From: Rhodanobacter thiooxydans
GTDB lineage: Bacteria; Pseudomonadota; Gammaproteobacteria; Xanthomonadales; Rhodanobacteraceae
Length of the DNA stretch: 64,000 nt
Reading direction: 5' to 3'
Assembly: GCF_030291135.1 (NCBI RefSeq)
Contig: NZ_CP127409.1
Span: forward strand, 1,736,001-1,800,000
Part shown: piece by piece, positions 30,298-38,610 of the stretch
Numbering within the stretch: the first letter of the stretch is position 1
Layout: every line of letters begins with the position of its first letter
The notes under the pieces: model-generated
The model's input: only the letters and a program-made list of their open reading frames with translations
What the model was told of the DNA's origin: nothing
Databases searched by the model: none
Position numbers and translations under genes: made by a program

Positions 30298-30867
30298 ATG
30301 GGTGCAGACGAGACGATGCCAGCCGCGCTGGAACTGACCGATGGTCGATTGAATTTGCGCCCATGGCAGGACCGCGACGCGACGGCCCTGGCTGAGGCCG
30401 CGCGCGAGTCTGTGGAAAGCGTTGGCCGCTGGCTGCCGTGGTGCCACGCCGATTACGACCTGCAGGCTGCCATGGCCTGGGTGGCGCATTGCCAGGCAGG
30501 CTGGCGCTCGGGCGAACACTTTGCCTTTGCGGTTTTCGATGCCGCCGCGGGCGACTTGCTCGGCGGCGTCGGCCTGGGCCAGCGCAATCGGGTTCATCAA
30601 AGCGCAAACCTGGGTTACTGGGTGCGCCAGTCACGTCACGGGCAAGGTATCGCAGCGGCTGCGGCGGCCATGGTCGCGCGTTTCGGTTTTGGGTGGCTGG
30701 GGCTGATCCGCATCGAGATCGTCGCGCTGCCCGACAACCGGCCGAGCCGACGCACGGCCGAAAAGCTGGGGGCACGGTTCGAGGCCATCGCCCGCCATCG
30801 CCTGTGGGTGCGCGAGCAGGCATGCGACGCAGCGGTGTATGCCCTGACTCCGCCAGACCTGGGCTGA
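30298..30867 (+). CDS. GNAT N-acetyltransferase, RimJ/RimL-like
   Basis: 189 residues. Pattern LTDGRLNLRPWQDRDATALAEAARESVESVGRWLPWC at the N-terminus, then NLGYWVRQSRHGQGIAAAAAAMV (the acetyl-CoA loop) and LPDNRPSRRTAEKLGARFEA. This is the RimJ/RimL-type branch that acetylates protein N-termini or small molecules; the substrate is not deducible. Divergent from folD with a 67-bp shared promoter region, and convergent with der. Confidence 0.85.
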   Translation: MGADETMPAALELTDGRLNLRPWQDRDATALAEAARESVESVGRWLPWCHADYDLQAAMAWVAHCQAGWRSGEHFAFAVFDAAAGDLLGGVGLGQRNRVHQSANLGYWVRQSRHGQGIAAAAAAMVARFGFGWLGLIRIEIVALPDNRPSRRTAEKLGARFEAIARHRLWVREQACDAAVYALTPPDLG

Positions 30868-30901
30868 CCCGCGCGGCGTGGCTGGCAGGAAATCCGGCGA
30901 C

Positions 30902-32305
30902 TCAGCGCGTGCGCTTGATCAGGTCGCTGACCCGGCGCCGGGCCTTGTGCTGCTGTTCCTTGGTCAGCACCTTTTTGCGCCCCGCGTACGGGTTCTCGCC
31001 CTCGCGGAAGGCAATCCGGACCGGCGTGCCTTCCAGCTTGTAACGCTTGCGGAAGAAATTTTCGAGGTAACGCTGGTAGGCCGGTGCGATGTGCTTGGTG
31101 CGGGTGCCGTGGATCACGATGGTCGGCGGGTTGGTGCCGCCCGGATGCGCGAAGCGCAGTTTCGGTGCGTGGCCGTTCACCAGCGGCGGCTGGTAGCTCT
31201 CGTAAGCCTTTTCCAGGGTCTTGGTGAGGTCGGAAGACACCAGCTCCCTGGTCGCCGACGCATGCGCACGCACCACCGCGCGCATCAATTCGCGCAGGCC
31301 GGAACCGTGCAGCGCGGAGATCTGCACCTGCTTGGCCCAGTCGACGAACACCAGTCGTCGATCCAGCGCACGACGGCATTCGTCGCGCTGGTACGAATCC
31401 ATGTCATCCCATTTGTTGATCGCGATGACCAGCGCCCTGCCCTCGTCCATCGCGTAGCCGATCAGGGTGAGATCCTGGTCGGCCAGGTTTTCGCGGGCGT
31501 CGATCATCACCACCACCACCTGGGCGGCGGCGATCGACTGCAGCGTCTTGATGACGCTGAATTTCTCGACGGCTTCCTCGACCCGCGCCTTGCGTCGGAT
31601 GCCAGCGGTGTCGATCAGCGTGTAGCGCTTGCCGTCGCGTTCCAGCGGCACCCGGATCGGGTCGCGGGTGGTGCCGGCGACGTCGGAGACGATCAGCCGC
31701 TCCTCGCCCAGCAGGCGGTTGATCAGGGTCGACTTGCCGGCGTTCGGGCGGCCGACGATGGCCACGCGGATGCTGCCGTCCTCGCCCTCGACTTCCGTTG
31801 CAACTTCCCGGTCGGCCGGCAGCAGCGGCAGCAGCACCCGGATCAGGTCGTCGGTGCCACGGTTGTGCGCCGCCGACAGCGGCAAGGTGGCGCCGATGCC
31901 GAAGGCGAAGAACTCGGCCATGACGGCCTGTTCGTCGAGGCCGTCGGTCTTGTTGACCACCGCCACGATCGGCTTGCCGCTGCGGCGCAGCTCGCCCAGG
32001 ATCACGTAGTCCTGCGGCAGCAGGCCGTCGCGGGCATCGACCACGAACACCAGTACATCCGCTTCGGCAATCGCCAGGCGCACCTGCTTCGCGGTCAGCA
32101 CGTCCATGGCGTCTTCGGTGCCGGACAGGCCGCCGGTATCGACCACCACGAACGGGCGATCGCCACTGCGGCAGACGCCGTAGTGACGATCGCGGGTAAC
32201 GCCCGGCATGTCGGCCACCAGGGCGTCACGGCTGCGCGTCAGCACATTGAAAAGGGTCGATTTACCGACATTCGGACGACCAACCAGTGCGACGACGGGC
32301 AACAT
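30902..32305 (-). CDS. der: GTPase Der (EngA), ribosome biogenesis
   Basis: 467 residues with two tandem Ras-like G domains: GRPNVGKSTLFN, DTGGLSG and NKTD in the first; GRPNAGKSTLIN, DTAGIRRK and NKWDDM in the second. A C-terminal KH-like domain follows. It is essential for 50S subunit assembly. It is the last gene of the ndk-rlmN-pilF-rodZ-yfgM-bamB-der run, 22 bp after bamB. Confidence 0.97.
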   Translation of the reverse strand: MLPVVALVGRPNVGKSTLFNVLTRSRDALVADMPGVTRDRHYGVCRSGDRPFVVVDTGGLSGTEDAMDVLTAKQVRLAIAEADVLVFVVDARDGLLPQDYVILGELRRSGKPIVAVVNKTDGLDEQAVMAEFFAFGIGATLPLSAAHNRGTDDLIRVLLPLLPADREVATEVEGEDGSIRVAIVGRPNAGKSTLINRLLGEERLIVSDVAGTTRDPIRVPLERDGKRYTLIDTAGIRRKARVEEAVEKFSVIKTLQSIAAAQVVVVMIDARENLADQDLTLIGYAMDEGRALVIAINKWDDMDSYQRDECRRALDRRLVFVDWAKQVQISALHGSGLRELMRAVVRAHASATRELVSSDLTKTLEKAYESYQPPLVNGHAPKLRFAHPGGTNPPTIVIHGTRTKHIAPAYQRYLENFFRKRYKLEGTPVRIAFREGENPYAGRKKVLTKEQQHKARRRVSDLIKRTR

Positions 32306-32327
32306 GAGGAGTACTTCGTTCCAGCGG

Positions 32328-33539
32328 TCAGTGCGAGGACAGACGGTAGGCGCCGATGCGGCCCTCGACGTCCTCGACGTAAACGGTGTCGCCCACCACC
32401 AGCGGCTGCGCGCGAATCGGCTTCTTCGACAACCGCTCGCGCGCGGCCAGCGCGCCGTCGCCAGTCTGCAGCCAGTGCACGTAACCTTCCAGGTCGCCGA
32501 CCACGACGTAGTTGCCCTGCACGGCCGGGCCGGAGAGCCAGCGGTATTTCAGCGCGTCGTTCTTCCACATGTCGGCGCCGCCATTCTTGTCGAAGGCCCA
32601 CACCACGGATTCGTCGTTGACGCCGAAGACCGCGTGGTCGTTGATCGCCGGTGATTCGAAGCTGGAGAACGGGCGCGTCCACAGCGGCCGGCCGCTGGGG
32701 CCGTCGACCGCCGCCAGGTTGCCGTGATAAGCGGTGCCGTAGAGCGTGCTGCCATCCAGCAGGATCGCGCCGTCGGCGTCGTTCAGGCGGTCGATCTCGG
32801 TGCGACCTTCGCCGCTGGCCAGCTTCTGTTCCCACAGCTTTGCGCCGTTGTCCTGGCGCAGGGCGACGAGCTTGCCGTCGTCGCTGCCGAAGAACAGCAC
32901 GCCGTTGGCCGCCAGCAGCGAGCCATTGCCGCGCAGGCTGAGCAGCGGCACTGTGCCCTGGTCGTAGACCCAGCGGCGCTGGCCGCTCGCGGCGTCCAGC
33001 GCGTAGATGCGGCCGTCGCCGGTGCGCACCACGACCATGTCGCCGACGATTACCGGCGACGCCAGCACTTCGCTGCTCACCTCGACATCCCAGCGCGGAT
33101 TGCCGTCTTTCGCGTTCACGGCGTAAACGTGGCCGTCCAGCGTGCCCACGGCGAGCAGGTCGCCATTGACCGCCGGCCCGCCGGCGTACTGGGCGTCCTT
33201 GCGCTTCTTGTCGCCCCAGCCGAACCAGCCATGGGTGCGCGAACTCTTCGACCACAGGCTCTTGCCGCTGGCGGCATCAAGCGCGACCAGCTTGCCGTCC
33301 GTGCTGGCGGCATAGAGCACGCCGTCGACCACGGTCGGGCGCAGGCGCGCGCCGCTGGTGCCGGCGCCGTCGCCCACGCTGGTGCGCCACAGGCGGGTGA
33401 CCTGCAACGTCGGCTTGAAGTCCTTGGCCAGCGGAGTCGGCGGCTGGACATTTTCCTTCTTGAACGAATGGCACCCGGCAAGTGATACGAATGAAGCCAG
33501 CGTGATCAGCAAGACGCGTTTCATCATTTCAGGTTTCAT
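32328..33539 (-). CDS. bamB: Outer membrane assembly lipoprotein BamB
   Basis: 403 residues. A lipoprotein signal ends in VSLAGC, placing the lipidated Cys near residue 22 from 33539. The rest forms a PQQ-type beta-propeller with repeated strands such as VVDGVLYAASTDGKLVALDAASGKSLW and DLLAVGTLDGHVYAVNAKDGNPRW. Part of the BAM complex for outer-membrane protein insertion. The ATG at 33539 overlaps the yfgM stop (ATGA); ATG codons at 33527 and 33524 are alternatives that also leave a good signal peptide. Confidence 0.95.
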   Translation of the reverse strand: MKPEMMKRVLLITLASFVSLAGCHSFKKENVQPPTPLAKDFKPTLQVTRLWRTSVGDGAGTSGARLRPTVVDGVLYAASTDGKLVALDAASGKSLWSKSSRTHGWFGWGDKKRKDAQYAGGPAVNGDLLAVGTLDGHVYAVNAKDGNPRWDVEVSSEVLASPVIVGDMVVVRTGDGRIYALDAASGQRRWVYDQGTVPLLSLRGNGSLLAANGVLFFGSDDGKLVALRQDNGAKLWEQKLASGEGRTEIDRLNDADGAILLDGSTLYGTAYHGNLAAVDGPSGRPLWTRPFSSFESPAINDHAVFGVNDESVVWAFDKNGGADMWKNDALKYRWLSGPAVQGNYVVVGDLEGYVHWLQTGDGALAARERLSKKPIRAQPLVVGDTVYVEDVEGRIGAYRLSSH

Positions 33540-34186
33540 GCACCCTGCTTCCCGGCCACGGCCAAATCATCGAGTTTCATCTGCAAGGCGCCGCGCTGCG
33601 GCGCTTCCTCGCCCAGTGCCGTCAGGGCCGTCTGATAGGCCTTGCGTGCTTCGTCGGGGCGTCCAAGCTTGACCAGCACATCACCGCGGAGTTCCTGCGT
33701 CAGCCCCTGGTAACTGTCGGCCGGGATGCGGTCCAGCGTGGCCAGCGCCTGCTTGCCGTTGTCGCGGGCCAGTTCCACCTGCGCGATGCGCAGCAGCGTC
33801 AGTGCTTTCAGCGGGGCGGCGCTGGCATGACTCTCGGCCCACGCCAGTGAGGCTTCGGCTTTGTCCAGCTGGCCGGCCTGCATCTGCTGCCTGGCGCGCT
33901 CGCTGACGGCAAATACGGTGAACGGCGACTTCGCGTAATCCTTCATCAGCTGGTCGGTCAGCTGCGTGGCGGCATCCGGCTTGCCGGACGCCTGCGCAAT
34001 CTGTACCTGCTGATAGAGCTGCGAGGCCTGGCCCTCGTTCCGAGCCTGATGGTTGCGCCACTGCTGCCAACCGAAGATGCCGACCAGGCCGATCGCAATG
34101 CCGACAATGATCGACACGCCATTGTCGCGCAGCCACTTCTGAACCAGCTCGCTCTGTTCGTACTTGTCGTATTCTTCAAATGCCAT
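33536..34186 (-). CDS. yfgM: YfgM-like ancillary SecYEG translocon subunit
   Basis: 216 residues. A short cytoplasmic N-terminus (MAFEEYDKYEQSELVQKWLRDNG), one membrane segment (VSIIVGIAIGLVGIFGWQQW) and a periplasmic TPR-like domain (TPR_21). In E. coli YfgM associates with SecYEG and PpiD. The start at 34186 is preferred over 34201 for its family-like MAFEEY. The position next to bamB is conserved. Confidence 0.92.
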   Translation of the reverse strand: MAFEEYDKYEQSELVQKWLRDNGVSIIVGIAIGLVGIFGWQQWRNHQARNEGQASQLYQQVQIAQASGKPDAATQLTDQLMKDYAKSPFTVFAVSERARQQMQAGQLDKAEASLAWAESHASAAPLKALTLLRIAQVELARDNGKQALATLDRIPADSYQGLTQELRGDVLVKLGRPDEARKAYQTALTALGEEAPQRGALQMKLDDLAVAGKQGA

Positions 34187-34339
34187 GCAATCACCATTCA
34201 AAAGGCCGCGCGCCCGCAGACGCGTGCACAGGCCGGTGCGGTAACCAAGGGAAATAGCCGATCACGCCCGCTCGCTGCCGAGCGGATCGAGTGGGCAAGC
34301 ATAACCGAAATGGACCGCCTGCAGCGGCCCGGATGGCGA

Positions 34340-35326
34340 TCAGAGGCTGGCTGCGGAAGCCTTGCCGTCCTGCATCTGCACGCGGAAACGAGCCACATTG
34401 GCACGCCGGAAATCATCCAGGCCGACCGACTTGCCGTCGATGCTGATCTGCGCGCCGCTGGCGTTGCCGATGCGCACATCCAGTGGCTGGTCGCTGTGCC
34501 AGGTCTTGCTGCTGCCGGCCGCAAGCAGGCCGTACTCCAGTCGTGTGCCATCGGCCTGGGTCACTTCGACCCAGCTGGCCATGGAGAGACTGAGGCTCAG
34601 GCTGTGGCCACCGGCATCGCTGCCCGCGGTGGATGCGACCGACTTGGCCGGCGACAGGCTGGCACTTTCCAGGTTCGGGAACGGCGCCATCGACGCCAGC
34701 AGCGGCTGCTCCTGTGCTGGCGCTGTCTTGGGCGGTGCCTGTGGAGTCGGGGCGCCGACAGGCGCGTCGGTTGCTGCAGCGTGGGTGGCCGCTGTTTCCA
34801 GTTGGGCGACCGGGGCGGCATCCAGCGGCGCAAGGTGGCTGATGTCGCGATCCAGCGTGCCACGCACGCCCAGCCAGATCATCGGCACCACGATCACCGC
34901 GGTCAGCACGACGTAGGTGGCGGCCGTGGCGTAGCGGTCCAGCAGAAAGCGCGAATGCGAAATGCCGCCGGTGGCCACCAGCGGCTGTTCGATCTGCTTG
35001 ATGCGATCGAGCTCGACCTGGATCGACACCTCGTTGATACCCAGGTGACGGCCATACTTGCGGATATAGCTGGCCAGATAAATCTTGGAATCGATGCCGT
35101 CGTACTGGTCGCGCTCGATCTGGCGCAGCACCCGGGCAGGCAACTTCAGTGTATGTGCGCAGGCTTCCAGATCCAGGCCCTGGGCTTCACGCGCCGCATG
35201 CAGGCGACAGCCGAAACTCACCGTGTGAGGGTTTGCCGAAGGCACGTCCATGTCGAGCAAATTGATGCCGAACTGCCCAGGCTCGCTTGAACCCTGCTTG
35301 GTCGGTTGAGGCTGCATGGAAGTCAT
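34340..35326 (-). CDS. rodZ: Cytoskeletal protein RodZ
   Basis: 328 residues. A cytoplasmic helix-turn-helix domain (about 38-105, GCRLHAAREAQGLDLEACAHTLKLPARVL) that binds MreB, a membrane segment (about 133-152), a Pro/Ala-rich linker and the periplasmic DUF4115 domain (WVEVTQADGTRLEYGLLAAGSSKTW...). It controls rod shape. Start overlaps the pilF stop by ATGA. In E. coli ispG and hisS lie between rodZ and yfgM; here only a 153-bp gap remains. Confidence 0.93.
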   Translation of the reverse strand: MTSMQPQPTKQGSSEPGQFGINLLDMDVPSANPHTVSFGCRLHAAREAQGLDLEACAHTLKLPARVLRQIERDQYDGIDSKIYLASYIRKYGRHLGINEVSIQVELDRIKQIEQPLVATGGISHSRFLLDRYATAATYVVLTAVIVVPMIWLGVRGTLDRDISHLAPLDAAPVAQLETAATHAAATDAPVGAPTPQAPPKTAPAQEQPLLASMAPFPNLESASLSPAKSVASTAGSDAGGHSLSLSLSMASWVEVTQADGTRLEYGLLAAGSSKTWHSDQPLDVRIGNASGAQISIDGKSVGLDDFRRANVARFRVQMQDGKASAASL

Positions 35327-36111
35327 TGGCTGGCAGTGGTATCTAGGGTGCGCGCCTGCTCCGAGTCCGGGAACTGGCTGAGCAATCGCTTGCTGTAGGT
35401 AAGGGCACCTTCCGGGTTGCCCAGACGGGTTTCAATATCGTGGCCTAGTTTGAGCGACGCGGCAGTCGGCTTGCCCAGCGCATCGTACCGCTGGAGAAAA
35501 GCCCTGGCGCGAAATGCATCCTTATTCAGATAAAGCGTATTCGCAAGCTGGAAGAGTGCCTCCGCATTATTGGGATTTCTTGCGATGGCGTCACGAAAAC
35601 TCGCTTTGGCCCCGGCGATATCGTTGCCGCGCAGCTGGCAGACGCCGGCATTGGTCAGCGCCACGTCGGGGGTCTGGTAGAACGGATCGGCAACGGCTTT
35701 CTGGAAATACTGGTTTGCCTCGGCGATTTTCCCGGTATGGCAAAGAAATACGCCGAGGTTATTGTTCGGTGCGCCCTTGGCCGGTTCCAGCGCCACCGCC
35801 TTGCGGTAATGCAGCTCGGCTTCGGGCAGCTTGTTGATGCGCTCGTACAGCACCGCGATCACGGTGTGCGCCGGCGCGTAATTGGGATCGAACTGCAGCG
35901 CCTTGGTCAGTTTCTCCAGCGCCGTCTGCAGGTCGCCGCTGGCCATGTAGCGCTGGCCCAGCTCGGTATGGATCCGGGCGGCATCCTCGGCCTGTTCCGC
36001 CTTGCTCGACTGCGGCATGCTCTTGCCCAGCGAACTGCTGTCGGTGTGCGTGGTAATGCAGCCGGCCAGCGGCAACAGCAGGCTGAAAATCAGTACCCGG
36101 TCAAATCGCAT
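35323..36111 (-). CDS. pilF: Type IV pilus biogenesis/stability lipoprotein PilF (PilW)
   Basis: 262 residues. Lipoprotein signal [18 protein letters not shown]; the mature part is a solenoid of about six TPRs ([62 protein letters not shown], ...). It is the pilotin that targets the PilQ secretin to the outer membrane. The start overlaps rlmN by 11 bp. The position between rlmN and rodZ is conserved in gammaproteobacteria. Confidence 0.93.
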   Translation of the reverse strand: MRFDRVLIFSLLLPLAGCITTHTDSSSLGKSMPQSSKAEQAEDAARIHTELGQRYMASGDLQTALEKLTKALQFDPNYAPAHTVIAVLYERINKLPEAELHYRKAVALEPAKGAPNNNLGVFLCHTGKIAEANQYFQKAVADPFYQTPDVALTNAGVCQLRGNDIAGAKASFRDAIARNPNNAEALFQLANTLYLNKDAFRARAFLQRYDALGKPTAASLKLGHDIETRLGNPEGALTYSKRLLSQFPDSEQARTLDTTASQ

Positions 36112-37231
36112 GCGTTGCCCCCTCGTCCTGCCGTTTGCGGATGTCGGCGCTGCGCCGGGTGCGGTCGGTGACCTGCCCGGCCAGCTGGCCACAGGCGGCG
36201 TCGATGTCGTCGCCACGGGTGCGCCGCAGCATGGTCAGCACGCCGGCATTCAGCAGTTGCGTCTGGAACTGGTGGATGTCGTCCGGGTTCGAACGCTTGA
36301 ACTGGGTGCCCGGGAAAGGATTGAACGGGATCAGGTTGACCTTGCAGGTCGGCAGCTTGCGCATCAGCTTGATCAGCTGGCGGGCGTGCTCGGGCTGGTC
36401 GTTGATCCCCTTCATCAGGGTGTACTCGAACGTGATCGAGGTGCGCGGCTTGCGTGCGACCCAGCGCTGGCAGGCCGCCAGCAGCTCGGCGATCGGATAG
36501 CGCTTGTTGATCGGCATCAGCTCGGTGCGCAGCTCGTCGTTGGCCGCATGCAGCGACACCGCCAGCGACACGTCGATCGCATCCGACAACTGGTCGATCA
36601 GCGGCACCAGCCCGGCGGTGGACAGCGTGACGCGTTTCGCCGCCAGGCCGAAGCCCAGGTCGTCGCGCATCAGCTTCATCGCCTTCAGCACGTTGTCGAA
36701 ATTGGCCAGCGGCTCACCCATGCCCATCATCACCACGTTGGTGATGCGGCGGTTCTGGTGGGTGACATTGCCCAGGTACTTTGCCGCCACCCACACCTGG
36801 CCGATGATCTCGGCGGTGGAAAGGTTGCGGTTGAAGCCCTGCGCACCGGTGGAGCAGAAGCTGCAGTTCAGCGCGCAGCCGATCTGCGAGGACACGCACA
36901 AGGTGCCGCGGGTCGGCTCGGGGATGTACACCGTCTCGATCGCGTTGCCCGAGTCCATGCCAAGCAGCCACTTGTGCGTGCCGTCGGTGGCGACCTTGTC
37001 CAGCAGCGTCTTCGGCGCACCGATGTAGCAGGCCTCGGTGAGCTTGGCACGCAGCGCCTTGCCCACGTCGGTCATGTTCTCGAAGTCGTCTTCCAGGTCG
37101 TGGTAGATCCATTTCATCACCTGCTCGGCGCGATACGGCTTCTCACCGATCTGCGTGAAGAAATCACGCAGCCCCTGGCGATCGAAGTCGAGCAGGTTGA
37201 CCTTGGTGGAACTGGCGACAACTTGTTTCAA
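36101..37231 (-). CDS. rlmN: Dual-specificity 23S rRNA/tRNA adenine-2 methyltransferase RlmN
   Basis: 376 residues with the proposed TTG start at 37231 ([25 protein letters not shown]). Radical-SAM motif [35 protein letters not shown] and the catalytic Cys pair of the family; methylates A2503 of 23S rRNA and A37 of some tRNAs. The frame stays open upstream through a palindromic repeat into ndk (to 37402), but no ATG or GTG exists between ndk and TTG 37231, and the length then matches E. coli RlmN (384). The start deserves checking, because upstream initiation would place repeat-encoded residues in the protein. Confidence 0.93.
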   Translation of the reverse strand: MKQVVASSTKVNLLDFDRQGLRDFFTQIGEKPYRAEQVMKWIYHDLEDDFENMTDVGKALRAKLTEACYIGAPKTLLDKVATDGTHKWLLGMDSGNAIETVYIPEPTRGTLCVSSQIGCALNCSFCSTGAQGFNRNLSTAEIIGQVWVAAKYLGNVTHQNRRITNVVMMGMGEPLANFDNVLKAMKLMRDDLGFGLAAKRVTLSTAGLVPLIDQLSDAIDVSLAVSLHAANDELRTELMPINKRYPIAELLAACQRWVARKPRTSITFEYTLMKGINDQPEHARQLIKLMRKLPTCKVNLIPFNPFPGTQFKRSNPDDIHQFQTQLLNAGVLTMLRRTRGDDIDAACGQLAGQVTDRTRRSADIRKRQDEGATHAI

Positions 37232-37237
37232 GGAGTG

Positions 37238-37298
37238 GCTCTTCTGAAGAGTGCGGCCACGGATGGCCGCTTTTTGATCTTCGCGTTCAGGGATGAAC
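37238..37298 (-). repeat. Second copy of the recJ repeat, just upstream of rlmN
   Basis: Same element as at 5758-5817, on the opposite strand, with core GCGGCCA-CGGA-TGGCCGC (37253-37270). It fills the space between ndk and rlmN and is open in the rlmN frame, encoding [16 protein letters not shown], which parallels the RecJ segment. Confidence 0.85.
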
Positions 37299-37301
37299 GC
37301 A

Positions 37302-37721
37302 CTAACAAATATCCGTGGAGGCAAAGAAATAGGCAATCTCCACCTTGGCGGTTTCGACCGCGTCGGAGCCATGCACGGCATTTGCGTCGATCGAGTCGGC
37401 AAAGTCGGCGCGAATCGTGCCCTTGGCCGCTTCCTTCGGATTGGTGGCGCCCATCAGGTCGCGGTGGGCCAGCACGGCGTTCTCGCCTTCCAGCGCGCTG
37501 ATCATCACCGGGCCGGAGATCATGAACTCGACCAGCGCCTTGAAGAACGGGCGCTCGCGGTGCACGGCATAGAAGCCTTCGGCTTCGGCACGCGACAGCT
37601 GCTTCATGCGGGCGGCGACGATCTTGAGGCCGGCCTTTTCGAAACGTGCGTAGATTTCACCGATGACGTTCTTGGCGACGGCATCGGGCTTGATGATGGA
37701 AAGAGTGCGCTCCAGCGCCAT
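37302..37721 (-). CDS. ndk: Nucleoside diphosphate kinase
   Basis: 139 residues. [14 protein letters not shown] at the start, [14 protein letters not shown], and the active-site His in [20 protein letters not shown]. Equilibrates nucleoside triphosphate pools. First gene of the run leading to der; its stop is 3 bp from the palindromic repeat. Divergent from the PsrA-like regulator. Confidence 0.97.
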   Translation of the reverse strand: MALERTLSIIKPDAVAKNVIGEIYARFEKAGLKIVAARMKQLSRAEAEGFYAVHRERPFFKALVEFMISGPVMISALEGENAVLAHRDLMGATNPKEAAKGTIRADFADSIDANAVHGSDAVETAKVEIAYFFASTDIC

Positions 37722-37869
37722 ACGGGTCTGCTCCGGGAAAACGGATTGGGTAAGAAAAAGGATGTGGCCGGCCTCGCCGGCAAGCGGCTAAACCCGACAG
37801 GGATTGCGGATTTAGCCCACGAAAGTGTGACAGATTCTAACCCATACGCAAGTCGGCGGGCTATTGCAA

Positions 37870-37883
37870 CAAACGACCGTTTG
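37870..37883. promoter_or_regulatory. PsrA-type operator 1
   Basis: Palindrome CAAACGACCGTTTG. It fits the C/GAAAC-N4-GTTTG/C motif known for Pseudomonas PsrA, and lies 41 bp centre to centre from operator 2. Confidence 0.8.
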
Positions 37884-37909
37884 ACGGCCGCCGAGCTGTC
37901 CGCGTATGC

Positions 37910-37925
37910 TCAAACGATCGTTTGA
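37910..37925. promoter_or_regulatory. PsrA-type operator 2
   Basis: Perfect palindrome TCAAACGATCGTTTGA, 20 bp before the proposed start of the TetR gene. The 41-bp spacing to operator 1 is about four helical turns, placing both on the same DNA face. Confidence 0.85.
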
Positions 37926-37944
37926 ACCGGCCCGTGGCCGATGG

Positions 37945-38571
37945 ATGGTTCCGCCCGTGAACAGCTCCGGCTCAACCAAGGAACGGATACTCGGCGCCGC
38001 CGAGGTCCTGTTCGCCCAGCGCGGCTTCGACGGCGCCTCGCTGCGCCAGTTGACGACCGCCGCCGGGGTCAACCTGGCGGCGGTCAATTACCACTTCGGC
38101 TCCAAGGACAAGCTGGTCGAAGAGGTGTTCCGGCGCCGGCTGGACGCATTGAACGAACGCCGACTGGCCGCCCTGGCCAAAATTGCCGGCGCCCCGGAAG
38201 CCACGCTGGAGGACGTGCTGGAAGCATTCATTCGCCCTGCCCTGGATCTTTCGCACGACGACAGCGGCGCCTTGTTCATGCGCGTGCTGGCCCGTGCCTT
38301 CGCCGAGCATGACGACACCCTGCGCCAGTTCCTGTCCGCGAACTACGGCCATGTGATGCGCCAGTTCACCGCCGAATTCGCACGGCTGCTGCCGCAGCTG
38401 AGCAAGGAGGAGTTGTACTGGCGCATCGACCTGGTCACCGGCGCACTGACCCACGCGATGTCCGGCTTCGGCATGATCCAGCGCAAGAGCGACGTCAGCG
38501 AGCACACCCATCGCGAGCAGACCGCGCAGCACCTGATCCGCTTCGCCATCGCCGGCCTCAGCCATCCCTGA
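37945..38571 (+). CDS. TetR-family repressor, PsrA-like, of fatty-acid degradation
   Basis: 208 residues. The N-terminal HTH (TKERILGAAEVLFAQRGFDGASLRQLTTAAGVNLAAVNYHFGSKDKL) closely follows PsrA. The C-terminal ligand domain carries AEFARLLPQLSKEELYWRIDLVTGALTHAMSG. The start at 37945 is chosen because an ATG at 37906 would put operator 2 inside the gene; GTG 37957 is also possible. The two CAAAC-N4-GTTTG palindromes upstream suggest autorepression relieved by long-chain acyl ligand. It is followed after 39 bp by fadN. Confidence 0.85.
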   Translation: MVPPVNSSGSTKERILGAAEVLFAQRGFDGASLRQLTTAAGVNLAAVNYHFGSKDKLVEEVFRRRLDALNERRLAALAKIAGAPEATLEDVLEAFIRPALDLSHDDSGALFMRVLARAFAEHDDTLRQFLSANYGHVMRQFTAEFARLLPQLSKEELYWRIDLVTGALTHAMSGFGMIQRKSDVSEHTHREQTAQHLIRFAIAGLSHP

Positions 38572-38610
38572 TCTACCTGCCCCACCCCTTTTGCACCCTC
38601 GGAGAAGCCA

